Assembly (NCBI GenBank): GCA_936940865.1
Contig: CAKZJB010000221.1
Span: 1 to 44,945 of the forward strand
Source of the DNA: an uncultured Asticcacaulis sp.
GTDB lineage: Bacteria > Pseudomonadota > Alphaproteobacteria > Caulobacterales > Caulobacteraceae
DNA: 44,945 bases
Reading direction: 5' to 3'
The notes under the pieces were generated by a model. That model was not told the DNA's origin. It ran no database searches and saw only the letters and a program-made list of their open reading frames with translations. Shown piece after piece: positions 1 through 7,279 of this stretch. A program made the position numbers and the translations under genes. The first letter of the stretch is position 1. Each line of letters begins with the position of its first letter.

Positions 1-183
1 GGGACCGCACGAGGAGCCTTTAGGCGACGAGATGTGGTGGAGGGGTTTCTTGCTTTCCGACCGCCGGCCATGCGCCCAAGCCGCAGACTCTCCGCGTCGA
101 GAAGAGATATGTGAACATGATAGCCCGGTAAACGGGGAGGGCCGAAGCAGCCATAGCTTCGCACTCGAACAGCAGGTGCTCTG

Positions 184-1737
184 ATGTCGGCCGGGCCCTG
201 GTACAAACGGTTGCCGTTCATCCATTCGCGCCTGGGGCGGCTGGTGGTCGGGCTGAATATCGTCAGCCTGCTGATCCTGCTGGCCGGCGCCATGGCCGTG
301 AACGAACTGCAGAAGGGCCTGGTCAATGCCTACAAGGATTCGCTGACCTCACAGGCGCACCTTATCGGCCACCTGATGGGCGCGGTGGCGACCGGCGATG
401 GACCGGAAGCCTATCTCGATCCCATGTACGCCAACCGGGTCCTGTCGGACTTCATTCCGCCTGACCAGCGCGCCCGCCTGTTCGACGCCGAGGGCAATCT
501 GCTTTCCGATTCCTACGTGGTTTCGGAAAACGTCGACGTTCACAGCCTGCCGCCGGCGCGCAAGCCGGGCGAACCGGCGCCCGAGGACAAGTCGCAGGTC
601 CGCGCCGAGCGCCGCGCCGAAGGCCAGAAGGAACTGCGGCAGGAGGTGCGCACGGCGCTCACCGGCACCGAGGTCGAGCAGGTCCGCCGCAATGAACGCG
701 GCAAGAGCGTGGTGTCGGTGTCGATTCCCATCCGCCGGGTGCGCACCGTGCTGGGCGTGCTGACACTGGAACGCGGCGACCTCGACCGCATCGTCGCCGA
801 CCAGCGCAAGGCCATGATTCCGTTTGCCCTGGTGGCCCTGTGCGTCAGCCTGGCCTCGTCCGTCATCCTGCATTTCCTGATCACCCGGCCGATCCAGCGC
901 CTGTCGGCGGCGGCCGACAGCGTGCGCGCCAACCAGACGCGGGAGATTTCGCTGCCCGACCTTGAGGAGCGCAAGGACGAAATCGGCGGACTGGCGCGTT
1001 CGATCGAAAGCATGACCGCGACCCTGTGGCGCCGCATGGAGGAAATCGACCGCTTTGCCGCCGATGTGGCGCACGAGATCAAGAACCCGCTGACCTCGAT
1101 CCGCAGCGCGCTGGAAACGCTCAAGCTGGTCAAGGACGACTCGGCCAAGGAACGGCTGATGGGCGTGGTCAACCAGGACGTCCGCCGCATCGACCGGCTG
1201 ATCACCGATATTTCGAACGCTTCACGCCTTGATGCCGAGTTGTCGCGCGATATGCCGCGCCGGGTCGAAATCGGCGGCCTGCTCGATGACATCGTGTCGC
1301 TGTACCAGCAGAGCGTCAAGCCGGGCGAGGCGGAGGTAGCCTTCACGCGCGAAGCCAATCCGGCCTTCGTCAGCGGCCGCGAGGGGCCGCTGGGACAGGT
1401 CTTCCGCAACGTCATCGACAACGCGCGTTCGTTCAGCCCCGAAGGCGGCACGGTGCGGGTGCGTCTAAGCCGCCGCATCGATGTCGAACGGCCGCTGGTA
1501 TTGACGGTGGAAGATGACGGTCCCGGCATTCCCGAGGAGAATCTGGAGACCATTTTCCAACGCTTCTATACGTCGCGGCCGAAGGGAACCAGCTTCGGGC
1601 GCAATTCCGGCCTCGGCCTGTCGATTTCGCGCCAGATCGTCGAAGCGCATCGCGGCGTGATCTGGGCGGAGAACCGCAAGGATGCCGACGGCAAGGTCAC
1701 GGGCGCGCGCTTTACCATCGCCTTGCCTGAGGCGTGA
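184..1737 (+). CDS. chvG: Sensor histidine kinase ChvG (ExoS type)
   Basis: A 517-residue inner-membrane sensor kinase of the ChvG/ChvI envelope and acid-stress system. A membrane segment at about residues 22-42 and a second at about 211-233 bracket a periplasmic stimulus-sensing domain. A HAMP linker follows (ITRPIQRLSAAAD onward), then the HisKA box with phosphoacceptor His297 in VAHEIKNPLTSI, and a complete HATPase domain with N box VFRNVIDNARSFSP, G1 EDDGPGIPEE and G2 GLGLSISRQI. The family is normally preceded by the response regulator chvI, but the 183 bases before this start show no recognisable chvI end. Downstream come hprK and an EIIA-Man gene, the classical alphaproteobacterial neighbourhood, which supports the orthology. 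Family and domain order are clear; the signal sensed in this organism is inference. Confidence 0.93.
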   Translation: MSAGPWYKRLPFIHSRLGRLVVGLNIVSLLILLAGAMAVNELQKGLVNAYKDSLTSQAHLIGHLMGAVATGDGPEAYLDPMYANRVLSDFIPPDQRARLFDAEGNLLSDSYVVSENVDVHSLPPARKPGEPAPEDKSQVRAERRAEGQKELRQEVRTALTGTEVEQVRRNERGKSVVSVSIPIRRVRTVLGVLTLERGDLDRIVADQRKAMIPFALVALCVSLASSVILHFLITRPIQRLSAAADSVRANQTREISLPDLEERKDEIGGLARSIESMTATLWRRMEEIDRFAADVAHEIKNPLTSIRSALETLKLVKDDSAKERLMGVVNQDVRRIDRLITDISNASRLDAELSRDMPRRVEIGGLLDDIVSLYQQSVKPGEAEVAFTREANPAFVSGREGPLGQVFRNVIDNARSFSPEGGTVRVRLSRRIDVERPLVLTVEDDGPGIPEENLETIFQRFYTSRPKGTSFGRNSGLGLSISRQIVEAHRGVIWAENRKDADGKVTGARFTIALPEA

Positions 1738-1805
1738 GCCAATTGGCCCACGCCTTTTTCCAGCTCAAACGCCGCCGCATCAGCGGGGGCGGGCGGTCGC
1801 CCTTG

Positions 1806-1840
1806 CCAACGGCGATCGAGGAAAAGGCAATCGCCGTTGG
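1806..1840. other. Perfect 11-bp stem-loop between chvG and hprK
   Basis: The arms CCAACGGCGAT and ATCGCCGTTGG pair perfectly around a 13-nt loop in the 242-bp gap. There is no T-run after it on either strand, so it is not a classical intrinsic terminator. It may be an mRNA end-stabilising or Rho-associated structure. Nothing else was recognised in the gap. Confidence 0.5.
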
Positions 1841-1979
1841 AATGACCGGCGACTGGGATTTCGCACCTGCGCCCTTTTTGTCCCACCTTCCCGGAAAAGT
1901 CGTGCCGCGGCCGTGTCACATATCGCGTTACCGCGCTTTCGTCTAAGGTCGGCAGTCCCCATATCCTGCCCGTATTGCG

Positions 1980-2411
1980 ATGAGTAAGCTTGTTCTTCAT
2001 GCCACCACTTTAAGCCTTATGGTCGGCCCTGCCTGGCGCGGCGTCCTGATCGTCGGGCCGTCGGGAATCGGCAAGAGCGACATGGCGCTCAGGGCGATGC
2101 AGGCGGGCTGCCAGCTGGTGTCGGACGACTATAGCTGCGTATGGACGTCCGGCGGAAATCTGTACGCGGCGCCGCCGGAAACCATTGACGGAAAAATGGA
2201 AATTCGCGGCATGGGAATAATGAGCGACCTGCCCAGGCGTCCGTTGACGCGCATAAGCCTGATCGCCCTGGCCCAGACCGATCCGGTCGACCGGCTGCCC
2301 GAGGCCGAGATCACGCCGATTTTAGGGTTGAACGTGGCGACCATCCGGCTCAACCCCCGGGAGGCATCCAGTGTGCCGAAGCTGCTGACGCGGCTGCGGA
2401 GGAGCGGTTAG
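1980..2411 (+). CDS. hprK: HPr kinase/phosphorylase, short alphaproteobacterial form
   Basis: At 143 residues this is the short HprK that keeps only the C-terminal kinase domain; Firmicute HprK is about 310 residues with an extra N-terminal domain. The Walker A loop GPSGIGKS lies at residues 26-33, followed by the family SDDY segment and the signature MEIRGMGI. The enzyme phosphorylates a seryl residue of HPr-type phosphocarriers in the regulatory PTS, which does not transport sugar in these bacteria. It lies between chvG and an EIIA-Man gene. In many alphaproteobacteria rapZ follows hprK; here only 173 bp separate it from the EIIA gene. An ATG start at 1980 gives the normal N-terminus. Identification is confident. 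Confidence 0.92.
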   Translation: MSKLVLHATTLSLMVGPAWRGVLIVGPSGIGKSDMALRAMQAGCQLVSDDYSCVWTSGGNLYAAPPETIDGKMEIRGMGIMSDLPRRPLTRISLIALAQTDPVDRLPEAEITPILGLNVATIRLNPREASSVPKLLTRLRRSG

Positions 2412-2584
2412 GGATGCCGCCCGTGGTTGCAATGAAATCCCTTCACCGGCGGCCGCGCGCGGAATTTGCCGGCGTGGATCGAAATTCTCATTTTGCAGTG
2501 CGAAGCAAACCGGACTAATATCACGCGTTATGGCCGGATTTCGCCCCGGAAACGGGCGGCCCGGCGGCAAGGATTAGGCAATAC

Positions 2585-2989
2585 ATGATCGGACTGGTGA
2601 TCGTAACGCATGGCAAGCTCGCCGAGGAGTTTGTAGCGGCGATGGAACATGTGGTCGGCCCGCAAAGCCAGGTAACCCCTATCTGCATCGGACCGGAAGA
2701 CGACGTCAGCCAGCGTCGCCAGGACATCCTGAAGGCTACCGCCGAGAACGATACCGGTGACGGCGTCATCCTGCTTACCGACATGTTCGGCGGCACGCCG
2801 TCCAACCTGGCGATCTCCGTAATGGAGCAGACCCGCGCCGAGGTCATTGCCGGCCTTAACCTGCCCATGCTGATCAAGCTGGCGTCGCTGCGCAAGAACG
2901 AGGACCTTGGCAACTGCGTTTGTCACGCCCAGGAAGCCGGGCGCAAATACGTCACCGTGGCGTCCTATGTCCTGTCGGGCGACAACTGA
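2585..2989 (+). CDS. PTS mannose-type EIIA component
   Basis: A 134-residue EIIA-Man domain protein (ManX/PtsN-M type). The N-terminus MIGLVIVTHGKLAEEF places the phosphorylated His at residue 9, and the typical segment ILLTDMFGGTPSN is present. In alphaproteobacteria this stand-alone EIIA receives phosphate from HPr in the regulatory PTS and influences carbon or nitrogen signalling; no EIIB or EIIC is encoded here. An AAGGA sequence precedes the start. The usual next gene, ptsH (HPr), is absent: the following gene is an unrelated alpha/beta hydrolase. The family call is firm; its regulatory targets are unknown. Confidence 0.92.
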   Translation: MIGLVIVTHGKLAEEFVAAMEHVVGPQSQVTPICIGPEDDVSQRRQDILKATAENDTGDGVILLTDMFGGTPSNLAISVMEQTRAEVIAGLNLPMLIKLASLRKNEDLGNCVCHAQEAGRKYVTVASYVLSGDN

Positions 2990-3029
2990 AGCTTTAAGCG
3001 CTTCCTAACCCTGCCGGGGTAGAGTGCGG

Positions 3030-3049
3030 GGATACCCGTGTGAGTATCC
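3030..3049. promoter_or_regulatory. Inverted repeat just upstream of the RsbQ-like gene
   Basis: GGATAC and GTATCC flank an 8-nt spacer and end three bases before the start codon at 3053. It could be an operator or a small hairpin over the ribosome-binding region. No clear Shine-Dalgarno precedes this gene, so translation may depend on this leader. Function is inference. Confidence 0.3.
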
Positions 3050-3052
3050 GCA

Positions 3053-3865
3053 ATGTCCGTCCTTGCCCGCAACGCCGTCGCCGTCCGCGGTTCCGGCGAA
3101 AAGCCGATGCTGTTCCTGCATGGCTATGGCTGCGATCAGCGGATCTGGGGCCAGATCGTTCCGTGGTTCGAAGCGACGCACAAGGTGGTGCTGCTGGACC
3201 ATGTCGGCAGCGGCCGCTCCGACCGCGCGGCCTACGACAAGCTCCGCTACGCCACGCTTCACGCCTATGCCGACGACCTGATCGAGGTCTGTGACGCGCT
3301 GGACCTGCGGCAGGCCGATGTGCTGGCCCACAGCGTCGCCTGCATGATCACCCTCCTGGCGGCGAAAAAGCGGCCCGACCTGTTCGACCGCGTCATGCTG
3401 CTGGGGCCCTCGCCCTGCTATGTTGACGATGATGGCTATGCCGGCGGCTTCACGCACCAGGACATGGACGACCTCCTGTCCATGCTGGCGCTCAATCATG
3501 AGGCCTGGTCCGCCCAGATGGCGCCGCTGGTCATGGGCAACGCCGGGCGGCCGGAACTGGCGGATCAGCTCGAAGGCTTCTTCTGCCGCAACGATCCCGG
3601 CATTATCCACCACTTCGCCGGAGTCGTCTTCCGTTCCGACCATCGCGCCGACATCGCCGGCCAGACCACGCCGTGCCTGATCATGCAATGCCAGGACGAT
3701 ATCGTGGCGCCCATGGCTGTCGGCATGTACCTTCGCGGCGTCCTGCCGGCAAGCGAACTCATGGTGCTGGACGCCCATGGCCATTATCCGCAGCTCAGCG
3801 CGCCCGAAACGGTGATCGAGGCGGTGAAATGTTATATGGCGCGGCCGGCGGCCCGGGCGGCCTGA
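3053..3865 (+). CDS. Alpha/beta hydrolase, RsbQ/KAI2-like
   Basis: A 270-residue hydrolase of the RsbQ family, the bacterial relatives of plant KAI2/D14 receptors. The oxyanion region is FLHGYGCDQRIW (residues 21-32). The nucleophile is Ser94 in LAHSVACMI, the acid is the Asp of CQDDIVAP, and the base is the His of DAHGHYPQLSAPE, a match to the KAI2/RsbQ C-terminal signature. In Bacillus, RsbQ works with the PAS phosphatase RsbP in energy-stress signalling, probably by making or presenting a small ligand. Here one base separates the stop from the start of a multi-PAS histidine kinase, so the same ligand-supply role is likely. The partner kinase reading frame is interrupted. The family call is strong; ligand and pathway are unknown. 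Confidence 0.88.
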   Translation: MSVLARNAVAVRGSGEKPMLFLHGYGCDQRIWGQIVPWFEATHKVVLLDHVGSGRSDRAAYDKLRYATLHAYADDLIEVCDALDLRQADVLAHSVACMITLLAAKKRPDLFDRVMLLGPSPCYVDDDGYAGGFTHQDMDDLLSMLALNHEAWSAQMAPLVMGNAGRPELADQLEGFFCRNDPGIIHHFAGVVFRSDHRADIAGQTTPCLIMQCQDDIVAPMAVGMYLRGVLPASELMVLDAHGHYPQLSAPETVIEAVKCYMARPAARAA

Positions 3866-3866
3866 C

Positions 3867-5522
3867 ATGTCCGGGACGCTGGACGAACAGCTTCTGGATC
3901 TTGCGCCGTGCGGCATCCTGGCCTGCGATTCCCTCGGGCGCATCGTGCGCGCCAATGCCTTTTTCCGCGGGCTTTGCGGCATTGCGGCCGACGCTCCGCT
4001 GGAATCGTTCAACCGCTATCTGACGCGGCCGTCGCGCGTCATTCTCAATGCCCAGGTGCTGCCGCTGCTGCAACGCGCCGGTCAGGTGCGCGAGGCCACA
4101 TTGGACGTGCAAGGGACTGCCGGCGTGATGCCGGTCCTGCTCAACGGCGATTACGACGGTCGCGGCACCTACGTCTTTTCGCTATTCCCGGCCGCCGATC
4201 GGCGTCAGCACGAGCGCGAGCTCCTGGTCGCCCGCAAGCAGCTCAGCCAGTCGCACGACTATCTCGAGCTGGCGGAAAAGCTGGCCAATGTCGGCCACTG
4301 GCATTTCGACCTGGCGACGGGCAAGGGCTTCTGGTCGTCCGCAATCTATTCGATCATCGGCCTCGATCCCGACGGGCCCGCGCCGGCCCTGAACGAAAGC
4401 ACCAGTCTTTATCATCCGGACGACCGCGCGTCCGTTGCAGCCGAAATCGAAGCGGCCATCCGGACGGGCGAGGGATTTAGCTTCGCCAAACGCATCGTGC
4501 GCCCCGCGACCGGGGAAATCCGCCATATCGTGGCCTCCGGCGTCTGCGAAACCAATGTCCACGGCACGGTCGTCGGCCTGTTCGGCGTATTCCGGGACGT
4601 GACTGAGGCGGTCCAGAACCAGGCCGACCTGGCGGCCAGCGAAAGCCGCTATCGCCTGCTGGCGGACTATTCCAACGATATCATCACCATTTTCGATATT
4701 GGCGGGACGATAAGCTACATATCGCCCGCCGTCACCAAGGTGCTGGGTTATGCGCCCGAGGACCTCACGGGCAGGCACGTCGACGAAATCGTCCATGCCG
4801 ATGATTTCGGCCATGTCCAGGCCGCCTATCGCGCCTATGTGACCGGCGGCGTCTGGGACGATGCGCCGCGTATCCGCTATCGCGCCCTGCACAAGGACGG
4901 CCACTACATCTGGGCCGAAGCCAACCCGACCGCCATCCTGGGCGAGGACGGCCGTGTCAGGGCCATTCAGGACGTGGTGCGCGATATTTCGCGGCAGAAG
5001 GCGACCGAGGACGCTCTGGCGCGCGCCAGCCTTGAAGCCAATGCTGCTGCCGAAGCCAAGGCGCATTTCCTGGCGACCATGAGCCACGAACTGCGCACGC
5101 CGCTGACCAGCATCATCGGCTTTTCCGGCCTGCTGCGCGACCTCCTTGCCGGCCAGGACGATCTGCGCCGCCATGCCCTGCGCATCCACACCGCGGGCCA
5201 GGCGCTGCTGGGCCTGATCAACGATATCCTCGATCATTCCAGGCTCGAGGCCGGCCAGCTCGAGCTCGATCTGGCGCCGGCCTCGGTGGTGGAAATCGTG
5301 GCCGAGGCGGCCGATCTGCTGCAGATGCAGGCGGACGCCAAGGGCCTTCACCTCGAAGTCACCGGCGGCGAGGACATGCCGCCGTCACTGCTGGTCGACG
5401 ACGGCCGGTTGCGGCAGATCCTGGTCAATCTCATCGGCAATGCCGTCAAGTTCACGACATCGGGCGGCGTCACGGTTGCCATGGCCTACGATCCGGACGG
5501 CGCCGGGCGCCTGCGCTTTTAG
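3867..5522 (+). CDS. Three-PAS hybrid histidine kinase, N-terminal part ending at an in-frame TAG
   Basis: This 551-residue frame holds three PAS-like domains (roughly residues 8-110, 140-250 and 255-375), the HisKA box with His407 in TMSHELRTPLTSI, and the first part of the ATPase domain with N box ILVNLIGNAVKFT. It stops at TAG 5520-5522 right after GRLRF. Reading on in the same frame gives VRDTGPGIS, the G1 box, then the G2 box GTGLGLSICRQLVEL and a receiver domain to 6242. Thus one codon, probably GAG for Glu in the usual 'FEVRDTG' context, has become a stop. The truncated product lacks the G1 and G2 ATP-binding elements and should not autophosphorylate. It is either a recent pseudogene, a readthrough site or a sequencing error. 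It is coupled to the RsbQ-like gene upstream. Confidence 0.82.
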   Translation: MSGTLDEQLLDLAPCGILACDSLGRIVRANAFFRGLCGIAADAPLESFNRYLTRPSRVILNAQVLPLLQRAGQVREATLDVQGTAGVMPVLLNGDYDGRGTYVFSLFPAADRRQHERELLVARKQLSQSHDYLELAEKLANVGHWHFDLATGKGFWSSAIYSIIGLDPDGPAPALNESTSLYHPDDRASVAAEIEAAIRTGEGFSFAKRIVRPATGEIRHIVASGVCETNVHGTVVGLFGVFRDVTEAVQNQADLAASESRYRLLADYSNDIITIFDIGGTISYISPAVTKVLGYAPEDLTGRHVDEIVHADDFGHVQAAYRAYVTGGVWDDAPRIRYRALHKDGHYIWAEANPTAILGEDGRVRAIQDVVRDISRQKATEDALARASLEANAAAEAKAHFLATMSHELRTPLTSIIGFSGLLRDLLAGQDDLRRHALRIHTAGQALLGLINDILDHSRLEAGQLELDLAPASVVEIVAEAADLLQMQADAKGLHLEVTGGEDMPPSLLVDDGRLRQILVNLIGNAVKFTTSGGVTVAMAYDPDGAGRLRF

Positions 5523-5660
5523 GTCCGCGATACGGGGCCGGGCATTTCCGAAGCGGGGCAAAAGGCGCTGTTCCAGCGCTTCAGCCAGGTCGACCAGGTA
5601 ACGCACGACGGCAGCGGCGGCACGGGCCTCGGCCTGTCGATCTGCCGGCAGCTCGTCGAG

Positions 5661-6242
5661 TTGATGCACGGCACGATCGGGGTCGACAGCGTCCAGGGCA
5701 AGGGTGCCGAATTCTGGTTCGAAATCCCGCTGCCGGAAACGGCCCCGGCGACCGGAGCGGCGGCGGAACACCCGCCGGGCCGTCTGCTGGTCGTCGATGA
5801 CCAGGACGCCGTCGCCGACCTGCTGGCGACGCTGTTGCGGCGCCATGGCCATACGGTGGATGTCGCGCATAACGGCTACGACGCGGTCGAGGCATGCCGG
5901 CGCTCCATCTACGACCTCATCCTCATGGATATCAACATGCCCGTCATGGACGGCTTTGCCGCCAGCCGCGCTATTCGCGATTCCAGCCCGCTCAATCGCG
6001 AGGTGCCCATCCTGGCCCTGACTGCGGCCGGGGGCGGCGCGCGCCAGCAGGCCTGCCTTGCGGCCGGGATGAACGCCCTGCTGCTCAAGCCCGTCAACCC
6101 TGCCGCCCTGTCCGACGCAGTCGCCCTGTGGCTGTCGTCGGCGCCGCGCGAAGCCGGCACGGCGGCCGCCATTGCCGGCCAGACCTCGGCCCATCTGGTC
6201 CACAACGAGCCCCAGCCATGCCCCAAGCCCGCCGTATCCTGA
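5661..6242 (+). CDS. C-terminal remnant of the interrupted hybrid kinase (receiver domain)
   Basis: The fragment is in the same frame as the kinase broken at 5520-5522, and homology to the kinase resumes at once at 5523. The ATG at 5661 is the methionine of LMHGTIGV inside the end of the ATPase domain, so it is unlikely to be a natural start. From about residue 35 it carries a receiver domain: LLVVDDQDAV, the phosphoacceptor Asp in LILMDINMPVMDG (codon 688 of the restored gene), the ALTA switch segment and the LLKPVN lysine. If translated alone it could act as a free receiver. It overlaps the following response regulator by 25 bases. I regard it as part of one broken gene spanning 3867-6242. 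Confidence 0.7.
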   Translation: MMHGTIGVDSVQGKGAEFWFEIPLPETAPATGAAAEHPPGRLLVVDDQDAVADLLATLLRRHGHTVDVAHNGYDAVEACRRSIYDLILMDINMPVMDGFAASRAIRDSSPLNREVPILALTAAGGGARQQACLAAGMNALLLKPVNPAALSDAVALWLSSAPREAGTAAAIAGQTSAHLVHNEPQPCPKPAVS

Positions 6243-6640
6243 TCGTCGAAGACAATTCCGATATCGCGGAGCTGTTGATCCTGCGCCTCGGCCTTGCTGG
6301 CTACGAGACCTGTCGGGCCGCCGACGCCGACTCGGCGTTACGGGCCATGGATGCCTTCAGGCGCGACGGCATCCTGCTGGATATCGGCTTGCCCGGGCGG
6401 GACGGATTTTCCTTCCTGCGGTCGATCAAGGCGATTGCGAAATACAAGGACATTCCCGTCCTCATGCTGACAGCGCGCCAGGCCATGGGCGATATCCAGA
6501 TTGCCATGAGGCTCGGAGCCAAGGACTATGTCGCCAAGCCGTTCGACGACAAGAAACTGTTGTTCCGTATCGCGCGCATGCTGGGCGAACAGGTGGCCAG
6601 GCCGACGCCCGTTCAGCGCACCTATGTCTGGGACAAGTAG
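6218..6640 (+). CDS. Single-domain response regulator
   Basis: A 140-residue CheY-like receiver starting MPQARRILIVEDN. The acidic pair is Glu11/Asp12, the phosphoacceptor is Asp55 in ILLDIGLPGRDG, the switch segment is MLTAR, and the conserved Lys is in YVAKPFDDKKL. There is no DNA-binding or enzymatic output domain, so it probably passes phosphate or a conformational signal to another protein. The start at 6218 lies 25 bases inside the hybrid kinase gene, indicating an operon, and a strong hairpin with T-run follows 20 bases after the stop. The ATG at 6218 is chosen because the receiver fold begins right there; longer frames upstream are shadow sequence. Confidence 0.9.
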   Translation: MPQARRILIVEDNSDIAELLILRLGLAGYETCRAADADSALRAMDAFRRDGILLDIGLPGRDGFSFLRSIKAIAKYKDIPVLMLTARQAMGDIQIAMRLGAKDYVAKPFDDKKLLFRIARMLGEQVARPTPVQRTYVWDK

Positions 6641-6659
6641 GGTTCAGGCCTGAGGCGCA

Positions 6660-6691
6660 GGACGCGCCAGTGTCGCGTCCCCTTCCTTTTT
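6660..6691 (+). terminator. Intrinsic terminator after the response regulator
   Basis: A hairpin GGACGCG-ccagtgt-CGCGTCC (7-bp perfect stem, 7-nt loop) is followed by a pyrimidine tract ending in TTTTT at 6687-6691. It lies 20 bases after the stop at 6640 and before the convergent Rrf2 gene. Confidence 0.75.
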
Positions 6692-6724
6692 GATTAAGGG
6701 GTCGGACGCGCCAGTGTCGCGTCC
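6660..6724. repeat. Duplicated 21-bp hairpin element
   Basis: The same 21 bases (GGACGCG-ccagtgt-CGCGTCC) occur at 6660-6680 and again at 6704-6724. The first copy forms the terminator; the second lies in the last codons of the convergent Rrf2 gene, where it encodes DATLARP. The offset of 44 bp is not a multiple of three. Confidence 0.8.
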
Positions 6725-7104
6725 TCCAGCACCCGCGCCATGGCGTCGCGCGCGGCGACCAGGATCGTACGCAACTGGCAGTCGTCGGGCGTCGGACAAT
6801 CGTCGCACTGGGCATAGGCCGTCCGGCTGGCGCAGGTCGTGAGCGCCAGCGGCCCGTCGGTCAGGCGGATGAGATCGGCGATGGAAATCAGGTCCGCAGG
6901 CTTGGCCAGACTGTAGCCGCCGCTGCGGCCGCGCCTCGAGACCAGGAAGCCTTCCCGGCGCAGTTCGAGCAGGATGCCTTCCAGAAAATGCTGCGGCGCC
7001 TTGATGCGCGCCGCCAGTTCCCCGGCATGGAGGCTTTGCTCTTGCGGGCAACGGGCTAATTCCTGCATGACGCGTATGGTATATTTGGCGCGCTGGGACA
7101 GCAT
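6694..7104 (-). CDS. Rrf2-family transcriptional regulator
   Basis: A 136-residue winged-helix regulator. The N-terminal MLSQRAKYTIRVMQELA and the wing GFLVSRRGRSGGYSLAKPA are typical of Rrf2 proteins (IscR, NsrR, CymR). Cysteines at 91, 100, 103 and 109 lie where IscR and NsrR bind their Fe-S cluster, though the spacing differs from the IscR three-Cys pattern. It is divergent from the DszB-like gene and 175 bp away, and two dyads lie in that gap, so control of the sulfur genes and of itself is likely. CymR of this family controls cysteine metabolism, which fits the neighbours. The last codons are formed by the second copy of a duplicated hairpin. Family firm; ligand unknown. Confidence 0.9.
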   Translation of the reverse strand: MLSQRAKYTIRVMQELARCPQEQSLHAGELAARIKAPQHFLEGILLELRREGFLVSRRGRSGGYSLAKPADLISIADLIRLTDGPLALTTCASRTAYAQCDDCPTPDDCQLRTILVAARDAMARVLEDATLARPTP

Positions 7105-7193
7105 GTCTGGTCGATTCCCGGTCGATATGTCCTTGTCTCTTATGATAATTTGTGCGGACGGGCAAGCTGCTGGTGCCTGATCGTTGATTTTTT

Positions 7194-7206
7194 CTCATCC
7201 CATGAG
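7194..7206. promoter_or_regulatory. Dyad in the Rrf2/DszB-like divergent gap
   Basis: CTCATcccATGAG is a perfect 5+3+5 dyad, with TTT before and gtAGAAA after extending the symmetry imperfectly. It is centred between the two divergent genes and is a candidate Rrf2 operator. Binding is inference. Confidence 0.35.
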
Positions 7207-7234
7207 GTAGAAATTTTCGCGCGCTAAAACCACA

Positions 7235-7269
7235 CCAAAATGATAGGAATTAGACCGTGATCATTTTGG
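7235..7269. promoter_or_regulatory. Perfect 10-bp inverted repeat overlapping the ribosome-binding site
   Basis: CCAAAATGAT and ATCATTTTGG are separated by 15 bases, and the right arm runs into the GGAGA Shine-Dalgarno of the gene starting at 7280. On DNA it could be an operator for the adjacent Rrf2 regulator; in RNA the arms could pair and partly hide the ribosome-binding site. Confidence 0.55.
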
Positions 7270-7279
7270 AGAACCGCCC

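Noticed and set aside
2-184. Open frame before chvG that could be the end of chvI
   Set aside because: Its translation shows none of the ChvI C-terminal winged-helix features, and other frames are closed; no gene is called here.
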